Source of the DNA: Bacteroidales bacterium UBA5342
GTDB taxonomy: Bacteria > Bacteroidota > Bacteroidia > Bacteroidales > UBA5342
Direction of reading: 5' to 3'
Assembly (NCBI GenBank): GCA_002408065.1
Contig: DHQI01000032.1
Span: forward strand, 1 to 16,928
Length of the DNA: 16,928 bases
In this document: piece after piece, positions 1 through 8,497 of the stretch
How the letters are laid out: each line of letters starts with the position of its first letter
Numbering within the stretch: the stretch's first letter is position 1
Notes under the pieces: generated by a model
Told to the model about the DNA's origin: nothing
The model's input: the letters and a program-made list of their open reading frames with translations, nothing else
Database searches by the model: none
Translations under genes and position numbers: made by a program

Positions 1-20
1 CATACCCGACATACCAAAAA

Positions 21-50
21 AAAGAGGTCAGGAAAATTCCTGACCTCTTT
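21..50 (-). terminator. Rho-independent terminator after the LTD/T9SS gene
   Basis: A perfect 14-bp inverted repeat (21-34 with 37-50, stem core GAGGTCAGG) is followed on the minus strand by a run of eight T residues at 20-13. It lies about 33 bp past the stop codon of the 83-3850 gene. The perfect stem followed by the U-tract in the right orientation makes this an intrinsic terminator for minus-strand transcription. Confidence 0.93.
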
Positions 51-82
51 GATTATTGAGCTCAATAGTTATCGCAAGGACA

Positions 83-3000
83 CTATTCTTTCATAAATTT
101 AAGGGTAGTAGCAAGACCATTAACATCTTGTACTTTTACTAAGTAGATACCTTTAGCCAATCCGCTAACATTGATAGAACCAGCAAATACAGATTCGCTC
201 AACAGTTTCTGACCAGACAAAGCAAATACTTCAACAGATTTCACATCCACACCACTAATATACAATCTACTCTTAGTTGGGTTAGGATACAACCTTACTT
301 GAGGAGCTACATCTTCGTCAATTTCTAAGGCGTCATTATAATAATCAGGGAACTGATAAGTAACCACCGTAGAGCCATCTTGAGAAGTCACCTCGATAAC
401 ATCATCAATTTGGATATTACCAATTTCGCGAACAAATCCTTTCTTATCCAAGATACGGTAAGTGGCCCCTTCGTTAGCAAATACATACTCTCTGATACTC
501 TTAGGAGTAAGTCCAATAGGATACAAGCCTAACATTTTCTTATCTTGATCTATAGGATAGATAGTAGAGAACAAGTAAGCATCGCTATTAGTCAAACCGA
601 AATCTAAGCTATAAACGACTTTATCGCCATTTTCAGCACGTACCGCCAGTTTCACATTAGAGCTTACCACCTGATCATAAACTAATGTATCCAGATTATG
701 AACTGTTTTAGGTAACAATGCGCCATTAGCATCTTCTATCTCTAGTACAGATAAAGGATTTACACTCACTTTTGCCACTAACTCTTTTACCGTTGAAGTT
801 AAATCAACACCAGAAACGACCGTTCCCGTAACTGTAAGACCAGAACCGGCATTGGCTGTCAAAGATGTATCATCATTCAATGGTCTATCCACTAATGTGT
901 AAGTAGTTGAATTAAGACCATCATCAGAAGTTACCGTCAATACATCGCCACCAGCTAGTTTAGCATCAGCTGCTACAGCAGATCCACCGCGAGTGAAAAC
1001 CAATGCTTGATTAGGTGTTGCTTTATTAATCACATCCAGGATAGTAGTAGGCGTATAAGCTGTCACATCACCTGTGATTTTCAAATCATCGCCTTCATAG
1101 CCTAAATCTATATTAAAGGTAGAAGAGGTAATGGTTGACAAATAACCTGTGATAGGATCAGTAATATGCTGTCCTAAATCTTGATAAAGCGTAGTACCCG
1201 ATGGTAGTTCAGACCAGTCCGGCCATTTTGAACTATAAGCAATCCAGTCGGATGTTTCTGCGGTTTCTTTAGCACCACCTCTAGCTTCTTTGATTGGGTA
1301 GTACGAACTTGCTTTACGGCGACAGAACCAGTCCTTATGTCTATTATCTGATTTGTCTCTAGTCCACTTACCAGCAACAGAATCACCTTTAAACACGACC
1401 ATATCAATCAACTCATAGTTATCGTAGACATTAGTATTCACATGCATAGTACCATCCAGTATAGAATCATTTTTAATCTTAACCAAATAATAGTTGCCAT
1501 GCGCATCGTTCCAGGCCGGATTGGCTTGAAGGTATAAGAATGTAGAGTCACTCCATGCATACTTATCCCAAAGCGGGTTACTGCTTCCGTTTGTAATGCC
1601 TGTAAATACAAAATCAGCAGGAGATAAGACACCCATATGACCAGTTTTAGTACCTACACTAGCTACCCATACATCCTTAGCTTTAACGATCGCGTCTGTT
1701 TCGTTATCAGAACGTAAGAAACCAGAACCTAAAGTTGGATTGTCCACTGTTGGAGTGGCCTTCCATTCTGTTTCTGATCCATCATTTTTCCATCGTCTGG
1801 CAGGCACATAGAAGTTTTCGTAGATACGAAGACCTCTTGATGCATTCCATGTAGGAGGCATACTTTGAATAATACCTTGCCAGGTTTTATCACCCGGTTC
1901 GTTTTTAAGAATAGCATATTGACTTAAATCCAAAGCTTCAGTACCCGGGTTATAAATCTCAATTGCCCATCCCTGAGTACCTTGCTGCCAAATAAACTCT
2001 GAGAAGAAAGGCTCTGCGATATAAGGCTGAGATCCCTCAGGGCTCAAGCGTTCGAAGACAAATTTATAAACCATTGCGGTACTATCATCTTGCGCCATTA
2101 CACTAACGGTAGTAGTACGCTCATCGATAGATCCTTTCAGGTTCTTAGCACGATCTACAGTAATCGTAGATTTTACATTGTATGGTTTAAATTGGAAAGC
2201 AGGTACCTCTGTAGCACCCGGGAACAGTTCAATATTATAAACCGTTTTGTTAGCTGTGAATTCCACAAGGGTATCACTCATAGTCCAACGTGGGTAGAAA
2301 AGAGGATTAATATCCGGCCATGTCACCACGCGCAAACGTGCATCAGAAGAAGGCGAATAATCGTTCACTGACAAAGCATAATCCTTATAATTAGACTCAT
2401 CAGAAGAAGTGACACGCAATACATCACCAGCCTGCACATCCACACGGTCTGAATTATCATGAGTTATCAGCTCTAGTTTAGATCCTTCTGGTTTCAGCAA
2501 ATATTTAAAGATAGAATCCACACGGGTATCAAAAGCAATACCGGTAATAGAGTCTACTTCATAGTTTTCTGTCACACCATAAACAGCGCCAGAAGACCAG
2601 TACTCACTAATAAGTGTATCTGCTTCTTCGTCGTAAATTTGTAAGCGTTTACGGGTAGGGAATACTTGTGCCAAACTTGGATCAGTTGCTTTTACTTTGA
2701 TATGGTAAGATTCAGACACTACAGCATCACCCACAGCATAAAAGGTAACGGTATCGCCATCACACACTGTAAATTTAGCCGTATCCTCAAACGAATCATT
2801 CAATTTATAAGACCAAGCCATACCCGGATCCAAATCGATATAATAGGACAACGAGTCATAACGGTAGATATTAGAAGGTACCGTCAAAGTTTTATTCGCA
2901 TTATCCACCTCTACAATAGAAGGGAACTTAGATACAATGTCCATTGCAGCATCACCATGGGAACCTACCGTAGTAAAAGCAAATTGCTTAGAAGATGGCT

Positions 3001-3850
3001 CCGGCAATACTAACCACTCTGAAGTAGCTGCATCTACACCGCGCGATTGATCCCAGTTCATATTACCCTCTGTCACACTGGTCTTACGCACCATTACATA
3101 ATCACGGTGTTCACCGGCACTTACACCGGCAATAGAGGTTTTTACACCTGTTCCTTTCTGTGTACTATTAGGGTTACTGGCATTAGCATAGAAAAAGTTA
3201 AAGTTATCGATATACGTAGAATCATATACCGCGCTATCTACCTCAAATCTCCAAGATAGCAGATAAAAAGCAGAACTATAGCCATAACTAGCGCTTCCGT
3301 TACCCATCAGTTGAGGGTACCTGTCAGTAGCGCTGTAAACAATAGGAGAAATAGAATCGAATGGATAACATTGCCATTCCGGCATATCAATCCAGCCGTT
3401 AAGGTTGTTGCTTTCCTTTTTGTGTACCAACTGATCTGATAAGGCAGCTACAGCCGTATTTTGGTTAGGAATATTACGACCATAACTGTCGTTATGATCC
3501 CACGCTGTAGAAACCACGAATGACTCACCGGGAGCCAATTCCCCTTTCAGGTAAACACGACCTAAGTGGCTCTGAATTGCTGTATTAGTTGATCCACTCC
3601 ATACCAACAAACTATCAGTATAGGTGGTTACACGTGTATTACCCCATCCGGAGTAAATCATAAACTCCGAAAGATCAAGTGTAGTAGAACCAACATTTGT
3701 AAGCTCTACATAAGCTTGAGCTTCAGCCTCCGGCCGTACCTCGGAAATAATCAACTGGGGCAATTCAAGCCCGGGAATGTTAATCCGTTCTGCATGAATA
3801 CTCGTAAGAGCAACAAACAGAAGCATTAGAAATAGATTAATTTTTTTCAT
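83..3850 (-). CDS. Large secreted lamin-tail-domain protein with T9SS sorting domain
   Basis: A 1255-residue exported protein with no catalytic domain that I recognise. Residues 1-20 form a signal peptide (basic MKKIN start, hydrophobic core, cleavage near IHA). Residues about 30-115 resemble a lamin-tail (LTD) domain (IISEVRP, then YVELTNVG and LDLSEFMIYSG). A second LTD-like unit lies near residues 615-660 (IEIYNPGTEALDLSQYAIL). Between and after them are beta-rich modules. Three carry the same signature, GD-V-hydrophobic-x-VTSxD followed by a Tyr-containing strand, near residues 473, 970 and 1153; a cadherin-like beta-sandwich is a plausible match. Residues about 1188-1255 are a T9SS type A sorting domain (RLYPNPTKSRLYISG, GLAKGIYLVKV). 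It should therefore be exported and anchored on or released from the cell surface. It is last in the cluster, 120 bp after the GH3 gene. A structural, adhesive or glycan-binding role is inference from domain content. Confidence 0.9.
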   Translation of the reverse strand: MKKINLFLMLLFVALTSIHAERINIPGLELPQLIISEVRPEAEAQAYVELTNVGSTTLDLSEFMIYSGWGNTRVTTYTDSLLVWSGSTNTAIQSHLGRVYLKGELAPGESFVVSTAWDHNDSYGRNIPNQNTAVAALSDQLVHKKESNNLNGWIDMPEWQCYPFDSISPIVYSATDRYPQLMGNGSASYGYSSAFYLLSWRFEVDSAVYDSTYIDNFNFFYANASNPNSTQKGTGVKTSIAGVSAGEHRDYVMVRKTSVTEGNMNWDQSRGVDAATSEWLVLPEPSSKQFAFTTVGSHGDAAMDIVSKFPSIVEVDNANKTLTVPSNIYRYDSLSYYIDLDPGMAWSYKLNDSFEDTAKFTVCDGDTVTFYAVGDAVVSESYHIKVKATDPSLAQVFPTRKRLQIYDEEADTLISEYWSSGAVYGVTENYEVDSITGIAFDTRVDSIFKYLLKPEGSKLELITHDNSDRVDVQAGDVLRVTSSDESNYKDYALSVNDYSPSSDARLRVVTWPDINPLFYPRWTMSDTLVEFTANKTVYNIELFPGATEVPAFQFKPYNVKSTITVDRAKNLKGSIDERTTTVSVMAQDDSTAMVYKFVFERLSPEGSQPYIAEPFFSEFIWQQGTQGWAIEIYNPGTEALDLSQYAILKNEPGDKTWQGIIQSMPPTWNASRGLRIYENFYVPARRWKNDGSETEWKATPTVDNPTLGSGFLRSDNETDAIVKAKDVWVASVGTKTGHMGVLSPADFVFTGITNGSSNPLWDKYAWSDSTFLYLQANPAWNDAHGNYYLVKIKNDSILDGTMHVNTNVYDNYELIDMVVFKGDSVAGKWTRDKSDNRHKDWFCRRKASSYYPIKEARGGAKETAETSDWIAYSSKWPDWSELPSGTTLYQDLGQHITDPITGYLSTITSSTFNIDLGYEGDDLKITGDVTAYTPTTILDVINKATPNQALVFTRGGSAVAADAKLAGGDVLTVTSDDGLNSTTYTLVDRPLNDDTSLTANAGSGLTVTGTVVSGVDLTSTVKELVAKVSVNPLSVLEIEDANGALLPKTVHNLDTLVYDQVVSSNVKLAVRAENGDKVVYSLDFGLTNSDAYLFSTIYPIDQDKKMLGLYPIGLTPKSIREYVFANEGATYRILDKKGFVREIGNIQIDDVIEVTSQDGSTVVTYQFPDYYNDALEIDEDVAPQVRLYPNPTKSRLYISGVDVKSVEVFALSGQKLLSESVFAGSINVSGLAKGIYLVKVQDVNGLATTLKFMKE

Positions 3851-3949
3851 AATGAAAGAATTAAAACTGTAAAAATAATAAAAAAAGAGAGTTCTCAGGG
3901 TTAATGACTGTAAGCACTACAACTTGCTCATCGGGTCATTTATATTTTA

Positions 3950-3967
3950 ACAGCACCCATGCACTGT
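3950..3967 (-). terminator. Weak hairpin after the GH3 gene
   Basis: On the minus strand this reads ACAGTGC-ATGG-GTGCTGT. It forms a 7-bp stem including two G-U pairs, begins 3 nt after the GH3 stop codon, and is followed by TAAAATAT. It could be a weak terminator or an mRNA 3'-end hairpin. The stem is short and the tail is not a pure U-tract. Confidence 0.35.
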
Positions 3968-3970
3968 ATC

Positions 3971-6118
3971 TTATTTTACCGTCAAGGTAATATTCTGCAA
4001 ATCTTCTTCGCGCGATGAAGCGCCTACCTTTATGGTAAACGTTCCGGGCTCTACCACTTTTTCCATCGCTTGGTTGTAAAGCGCCAAGTCTTTCCTATCA
4101 ATTTTGAAGCTAACGGTCTTCGTTTCGCCCGGCTTAAGGCTGATACGCTCAAATCCTTTGAGCATCATATTGTATCGGCCTACCGAAGCATAATCATCAC
4201 GTACATACATCTGAACGATTTCGTCACCGGTATATTGTCCGGTATTCGTCACTGCTACACTCACTTTAGTACTGCCATCAGCACTTATGGAAGCCGTTTC
4301 CAATGCGGGTTTTCCATATTCAAAAGAGGTATAACTCAGGCCATAACCAAAGGGAAATAACGGGGATTTATCTGAAAAGCGATAAAGTCCTTTTCCCGAA
4401 CCAACAAAGTCAGGACGTAAAAGATAAGTTACCGGCAACTGACCTACCGAACGTGGGAAGGAAACGGTCAGTTTTCCGCCCGGATTCACATCACCAAACA
4501 AAGCGTCAGCAATGGCTTCACCGGCACGCATCCCCAAATACCAGGTTTCCAGAATGGCCGGAATATTTTCAGCAACATAATTAATGGTAAGGGGGCGTCC
4601 GTTGACTAATACCGCCACAATGGGTTTTCCTGTTTTATGAATGGCTTCAACCAATTCGTTTTGTACGCCGAAAAGGTCCAATTCAGAGCGGTCACCGCCT
4701 TCGGCACAAGTGCGGGTAGAACCACCAATGGCCAATACCACCACATCCGAAGCTTCAGCTGCTGCTATGGCCTCATCAAAACCGTCCTTCGACACCGAGG
4801 TCAATTCACATCCTTGGGCGTAATTAACCTTTACTTTTTCACCTACTTTGGCAACAATACCCTCGTACACCGAAGTATAATATGGTGGCATACCAGAGTA
4901 ACCTCCCAATTGAGTGACTTTACCACCACGAATAGTCTCTTTAGCATTGGGGCCAATCACGGCAATGGATTTAATTTTTTTCTTATCGAGCGGTAGTAGT
5001 TGGTTTTCATTTTTTAATAAAACCATAGCTTTTTGAGCCACCTTCAAAGCCATCTCTTCTGATTCAGGCGTAGTCACGGGTGCCTCAGCATAGGTTTTAT
5101 CCATGGTTTCGAACAGGCCTAACTTATATTTAGCCGTAAGAATACGTGTGACGTTAGCATCCACATACTTCACCAGTTCAGGATCTTTCTGCAAAGTATC
5201 TAATAATACCTCCGCTGAATAAGAAGTAAAATCAGGACTTTTACCAATGACCAAATCCATATCAACCCCGGTTTTTAGACCCAGGACTGCTGCTTCAGTT
5301 TTATTTTTAGCAATATGATGCATGGTGTGCAAGCGCAAGATGTCGTTGTTATCCGAAATCAAAAAACCTTTGAAGCCTAATTCACCACGCAGAATGTCCT
5401 GAATCAACCAGGTATTCATATGGCAAGGCACACCATTAAAATCTTGGTGTCCTGGCATGACTGAGGCCACCTGAGCCTCTTTAACAGCGGCCTCAAAAGG
5501 CGGAAGATAAATTTCACGTAAACGACGCTCAGACATATCACTAAAACCGCCATTAATACCACGACGGTTTTCCGGATATCCCACATAATGCTTGGCTGTA
5601 GCCATGATGTGGTTTTCGTCAAATTGTTCCTCTCCCATGCCTTGCAATCCCTGAATAAAAGCGACCCCCATACGGGAAACCAAGTAAGGATCTTCACCAT
5701 AAGATTCTTCTACACGGCCGTAACGCGGATCACCGGCTATGATATCCAGATTGGGAGAATAACAATGGGTCAGATTAGCCGCACGGGCTTCTTTGGCTAT
5801 TATAGTGGTCATCTCTTTAATAAGAGAAGGTTCCCAGGTAGAGCCCAAAGCAATAGCTTGCGGATAATTGGTAGCACCATCGAGCCACAAACCGTGCAAA
5901 CATTCACTGTAAGTCATACGTGGAATTCCTAAACGTTCATTGACAGGAGCATCCTGTGTCATCTGAACAATCTTTTCTTCCAAGGTCATTTGCTCCAATA
6001 GAGCTTTAACTTTATTCTCTATCGCCACATCACTCTCCTGCGCCTGTAATACTGTTACAGCGCCTAACAGACTTATTAAAGTCAGTACTAAAGTCTTTAT
6101 TTCTTTATTAATTTTCAT
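3971..6118 (-). CDS. Glycoside hydrolase family 3 enzyme (beta-xylosidase/beta-glucosidase type)
   Basis: A 715-residue exo-acting retaining glycosidase expected to release terminal beta-linked sugars in the periplasm. Residues 1-26 are a Sec signal peptide ending in VLQAQ, with no lipobox Cys. The N-terminal TIM barrel carries GH3 signatures: an LHG motif near residue 75, GDPRYGRVEESYGEDPYL near 129-146, KHY near 177, and LISDNND with the predicted nucleophile Asp256. The second domain contains AEGGDRSELDL with Glu473 as probable acid/base. A fibronectin III-like C-terminal domain follows FPFGYGLSYTSF and covers roughly the last 115 residues. The SECLHG and PRYGRxEE motifs lean towards beta-xylosidases, but glucosidase activity cannot be excluded. 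The residues after the nucleophile (NND) differ from the usual WGA/CGA/HGA, and KHY is followed by VGYPENRRG, so substrate specificity may be unusual. An upstream region with a promoter box and a shared operator-like element suggests its own regulated transcription. Confidence 0.95.
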   Translation of the reverse strand: MKINKEIKTLVLTLISLLGAVTVLQAQESDVAIENKVKALLEQMTLEEKIVQMTQDAPVNERLGIPRMTYSECLHGLWLDGATNYPQAIALGSTWEPSLIKEMTTIIAKEARAANLTHCYSPNLDIIAGDPRYGRVEESYGEDPYLVSRMGVAFIQGLQGMGEEQFDENHIMATAKHYVGYPENRRGINGGFSDMSERRLREIYLPPFEAAVKEAQVASVMPGHQDFNGVPCHMNTWLIQDILRGELGFKGFLISDNNDILRLHTMHHIAKNKTEAAVLGLKTGVDMDLVIGKSPDFTSYSAEVLLDTLQKDPELVKYVDANVTRILTAKYKLGLFETMDKTYAEAPVTTPESEEMALKVAQKAMVLLKNENQLLPLDKKKIKSIAVIGPNAKETIRGGKVTQLGGYSGMPPYYTSVYEGIVAKVGEKVKVNYAQGCELTSVSKDGFDEAIAAAEASDVVVLAIGGSTRTCAEGGDRSELDLFGVQNELVEAIHKTGKPIVAVLVNGRPLTINYVAENIPAILETWYLGMRAGEAIADALFGDVNPGGKLTVSFPRSVGQLPVTYLLRPDFVGSGKGLYRFSDKSPLFPFGYGLSYTSFEYGKPALETASISADGSTKVSVAVTNTGQYTGDEIVQMYVRDDYASVGRYNMMLKGFERISLKPGETKTVSFKIDRKDLALYNQAMEKVVEPGTFTIKVGASSREEDLQNITLTVK

Positions 6119-6130
6119 CGTATACGGTTA

Positions 6131-6144
6131 CCCTCAGAAGAGGG
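6131..6144 (-). other. Small hairpin in the GH3 leader
   Basis: CCCTC-TTCT-GAGGG (minus-strand reading) forms a 5-bp GC-rich stem with a 4-nt loop, 12 bp upstream of the GH3 start codon. It sits where a ribosome would bind and could modulate initiation. This is structure only, with no evidence of function. Confidence 0.3.
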
Positions 6145-6208
6145 CTTTTCATTTCTTAATTCAGTTTTTTTACTAGGATTACGGGCTTAAGCGCTTTTTT
6201 AACGGTAG

Positions 6209-6216
6209 CAAATATA
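6209..6216 (-). promoter_or_regulatory. Bacteroidota-type -7 box for the GH3 gene
   Basis: The minus strand reads TATATTTGC here, an exact match to the Bacteroidota sigma-ABfA consensus TAnnTTTG followed by C. It lies about 90 bp upstream of the GH3 start codon and about 50 bp downstream of the shared operator-like element. No good -33 TTTG is seen at the usual spacing, which would fit dependence on an activator (inference). Confidence 0.55.
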
Positions 6217-6260
6217 TGAGAGGATGCCAAGGAGCTATAGAATAAATCCGTCAGAAAATG

Positions 6261-6311
6261 ACATTTATGCGCCAAAATTGAACATTAAAGTCATATTGGT
6301 GCATATTTTCA
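6261..6311 (-). promoter_or_regulatory. Operator-like dyad upstream of the GH3 gene
   Basis: TATGCGCCAA (6266-6275) and TTGGTGCATA (6296-6305) form a 10-bp inverted repeat with one mismatch and a 20-bp spacer. Inside it lies AATTGAA (6276-6282). The minus strand reads GCACCAATA, 11 nt, then TTCAATTTTGGCGCAT. The same two blocks, 9 nt apart, occur upstream of the GH43 gene at 12024-13343. Conservation across two otherwise dissimilar intergenic regions indicates a shared binding site, plausibly for a hybrid two-component or other PUL regulator (inference). Confidence 0.6.
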
Positions 6312-6369
6312 ATAATACTCGTTAAAAGGCTATAGACAAAAGAATTCTATTAAACACTCCTTAGCAGGG

Positions 6370-6534
6370 TTAGGAATTACGGTGTGCTAAATCGTAAATA
6401 TTAGTTCCTAAAAGCAAGTTACTAAACAGCTCTTCTTCTAACGCATTCACATCAAAAGAGACCGTAAAATCTTCCGGTAAATCAAAAGGGTAACTTTGCG
6501 ACCATAGCTTGACACAAACAAATAATACCAACAA
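6370..6534 (-). pseudogene. Small ORF resembling the truncated start of a secreted-protein gene
   Basis: Not recognised. This frame reads 54 codons from a TTG at 6534 to a TAA at 6370-6372 and has a protein-like composition: a hydrophobic LLVLFVCV stretch, then SQSYPFDLPEDFTVSFDVN, then ALEEELFSNLLLGTNIYDLA. The hydrophobic run actually begins two codons earlier, directly after an in-frame TGA at 6541-6543. An ATG at 6542-6544 in another frame encodes a second hydrophobic leader (MIIIVGIICLCQA) and stops after 20 codons. This pattern suggests a frameshifted and truncated signal-peptide gene, 28 bp downstream of the sulfatase gene. A functional small secreted protein starting at TTG is the alternative. 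Confidence 0.35.
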
Positions 6535-6562
6535 TAATAATCATGCTCTCATCGTTTATTCT

Positions 6563-8005
6563 CTATCTTCCGATAGGGGCATAATAGGACTTTACATCAC
6601 GGGGGAAATTAGCCTCGTGCAAGGCACGCATACGTGCTTCTATCTTTTCATATTCAGGTTTTCCGGCCATATTCACAGCCTGCTTGCTATAATCCTGCTC
6701 GCAACGATAAAGCTCTACATTTCCATGCACTTCCTGACCGCCGTTTGTGCGCCATTCGGTATAGCGCCACTCCCCGTCTGTACAGGTGCAACCCATATAT
6801 TTTTCGCCGCGTGCATATACACTGTAAGCCCCGTCGTGCCCTTTCATTTTAGGATTATTTACAATGGGCATTATACTCTGACCATCCACCTTATGAATAT
6901 CCAAACCACAATAATCGGCAATTGTAGGGAAAATGTCCACATTCTCGACCAAAGCATCGGTAGCCACATTCGTCTTCCGTTTCTTATAGGCCGTTTCACG
7001 ACTAATAATCATAGGCACTCTTACATCCAATTCAAAGTTAGTATGCTTGCACCATGCACCATATTCTCCAAGCTTCCATCCGTGGTCACTCATCAGTACT
7101 ATCATCGTGTTTTCTCTCAGACCAAGCGTCTCCAACTCATTAATGACTTTACCAATCTGCGCATCGATATAGCTGATACAGGCATAGTAGCCGTGGCGCA
7201 GAGTACGCGATAGCTCATCGTCCAGCAAGCCTTCTTGTGGCATACCGGCATAGCCGCGCAATTCGCCCCAAATGGTCAGTGCCAAAGGATGCATATTTTC
7301 AGGTGCCTCTTTCAGCGGCACTTCAAACTGCGACTGATCATACATATCCCAATATTTCTTAGGCGCATTAAAAGGCAGGTGTGGTTTTCCCATCCCCACA
7401 TACATCACAAAGTTATCATCCTTGATCTTGCGCAGCGTTTCGATAGCGTGCTGTGCCGAACGACCGTCTTTATAGGCCTCATCGGCCACATCGGCACATT
7501 CATAGGCAGGTCCTTTGGCTTTTTCGCCACGGGCCACACGTTCTTTTACTATCGTTTCACTTTCGGGATTGACATAAGCATTAGGTTCTTTCTGAAAAAA
7601 GATATCCCATTCGTTTTTGTCATCACTGGCATGGTGGTACACCTTACCAATACTCACCGTGGTGTAATCATTAGCATTAAAAAACTGAGGCACCGAAACG
7701 ATGTCTTTACGCACCTTACGCATCGGGGTAAAAATGGAATAGATACCAATGCTCTCGGGACGTAAACCCGTCATGATACTCATACGCGAAGGTCCGCAAA
7801 TGGCCTGCTGACAATAGGCTTTGTTAAACATTACCCCATCAGCAGCCAAAGCGTCGATGTTAGGACTCTTGACCTCCTGACTGCCATAGCAGCCCAAATC
7901 GGCACGCAAATCGTCCACTAAGAAAACGACCACATTCTTTTTCTCTTGAGCAAACAAGCTCAAACCCATCATTAGTGCTAAAAGCACTGTACTTAATATT
8001 CTCAT
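6563..8005 (-). CDS. S1-family sulfatase, iduronate-2-sulfatase-like
   Basis: A 480-residue arylsulfatase-superfamily enzyme that hydrolyses a sulfate ester, predicted periplasmic (signal peptide 1-19, ending SLFAQ). Cys70 in CGPSRMSIMTG is the CxPSR signature converted to formylglycine. Asp31-Asp32 in VDDLRADLGCYG and Asp307-His308 in MSDHGW are expected calcium ligands. GKVYHH (from 120) and KPHLPF (from 207) are further active-site blocks. The stretch SDHGWKLGEYGAWCKHTNFE closely resembles human iduronate-2-sulfatase, so assignment to the IDS-like S1_7 group is reasonable; the exact substrate is not. Ulvan- or glycosaminoglycan-like 2-sulfated uronic acid, or sulfated xylose, are possibilities. 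No formylglycine-generating enzyme or anaerobic maturase is present in the window, so maturation must be encoded elsewhere. The gene has its own promoter box, 31 bp upstream. Confidence 0.95.
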   Translation of the reverse strand: MRILSTVLLALMMGLSLFAQEKKNVVVFLVDDLRADLGCYGSQEVKSPNIDALAADGVMFNKAYCQQAICGPSRMSIMTGLRPESIGIYSIFTPMRKVRKDIVSVPQFFNANDYTTVSIGKVYHHASDDKNEWDIFFQKEPNAYVNPESETIVKERVARGEKAKGPAYECADVADEAYKDGRSAQHAIETLRKIKDDNFVMYVGMGKPHLPFNAPKKYWDMYDQSQFEVPLKEAPENMHPLALTIWGELRGYAGMPQEGLLDDELSRTLRHGYYACISYIDAQIGKVINELETLGLRENTMIVLMSDHGWKLGEYGAWCKHTNFELDVRVPMIISRETAYKKRKTNVATDALVENVDIFPTIADYCGLDIHKVDGQSIMPIVNNPKMKGHDGAYSVYARGEKYMGCTCTDGEWRYTEWRTNGGQEVHGNVELYRCEQDYSKQAVNMAGKPEYEKIEARMRALHEANFPRDVKSYYAPIGR

Positions 8006-8035
8006 TTTTATATAATTATTTAATTAATTTGTTAG

Positions 8036-8043
8036 CAAAATTA
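8036..8043 (-). promoter_or_regulatory. Bacteroidota-type -7 box for the sulfatase gene
   Basis: The minus strand reads TAATTTTGC, matching TAnnTTTG plus C, 31 bp upstream of the sulfatase start codon. This predicts a short leader of about 25 nt. No convincing -33 box is visible. Confidence 0.5.
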
Positions 8044-8083
8044 AATCTAAACGATCTCTATTGTTTATATATTTACCTCATTT

Positions 8084-8102
8084 AAAACATTTAAGATGTT
8101 TT
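8084..8102. promoter_or_regulatory. Perfect 7-bp inverted repeat upstream of the sulfatase promoter
   Basis: AAAACAT (8084-8090), 5-nt spacer, ATGTTTT (8096-8102). It lies about 40 bp upstream of the predicted -7 box, a position suitable for an activator or repressor dimer. The AT-rich context makes chance occurrence possible. Confidence 0.3.
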
Positions 8103-8111
8103 CATTAGGCT

Positions 8112-8131
8112 GTTTTTCGCAAGCGAAAAAC
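8112..8131. repeat. Near-perfect palindrome GTTTTTCGC-aa-GCGAAAAAC
   Basis: Nine-bp perfect arms (8112-8120 and 8123-8131) separated by AA. The hairpin can form on either strand and no U-tract follows. It abuts the larger inverted-repeat element that starts at 8134 and may be one end of the same intergenic element. Confidence 0.6.
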
Positions 8132-8133
8132 AA

Positions 8134-8213
8134 ATCTGCTTCATCTGTGATATCTGTTGTTCTTAAACATATTCTCGTTTTTATCAACAACAGATAATAC
8201 AGGTGCCACAGAT
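8134..8213. repeat. Inverted-repeat intergenic element built from ATCTGT units
   Basis: A 28-bp left arm (8134-8161) and right arm (8186-8213) are inverted copies agreeing at 22 of 28 positions, including a perfect inner 11 bp (TATCTGTTGTT with AACAACAGATA). The loop is 24 nt. The left arm has an internal 9-bp rhythm with ATCTGY at its first, second and third units. ATCTGT-rich intergenic repeats of this style occur in other Bacteroidota (from memory, not checked). The rest of the 492-bp gap (8214-8497) shows no convincing gene. Confidence 0.65.
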
Positions 8214-8497
8214 ACAATACTTAACTGCAAGTATCACACTAACAACTAGATTTTTAGCTATTTTTAAGCAGGAAATAAAATAATTCCGCCGATGCGTTTT
8301 ATTATGTATCACATACAGTTTTGACCTTTGCAGGCCGCATTTTTCGGTTTTATGTCTGCCCCCATAGTTCACACTCAGACAGTGGGACACTAAGCACATC
8401 CGGTATCTCTCGTTCTACCTCTAATCATCAAGATAAAAACACTCTGAAAGATTTTTTTTCTTTACCTATCCTCTCTCAAGCAAGATTTTAGCAAATT

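Noticed and set aside
6185..6200. Overlapping palindromes GCTTAAGC and AAGCGCTT followed by a T-run on the plus strand as a terminator
   Set aside because: The palindromes have no loop, so no stable hairpin forms, and no plus-strand gene ends here.
6509..7213. Long plus-strand open frame (234 codons) over the sulfatase gene
   Set aside because: It lies antisense to a clearly conserved sulfatase, its translation is rich in His, Ile and Cys with no family features, and it behaves like the shadow of a real gene.
8184..8399. 71-codon minus-strand frame in the gap between the GH43 and sulfatase genes
   Set aside because: It overlaps the ATCTGT inverted-repeat element, has a Cys-rich tail that comes from the repeat, and shows no recognisable domain.
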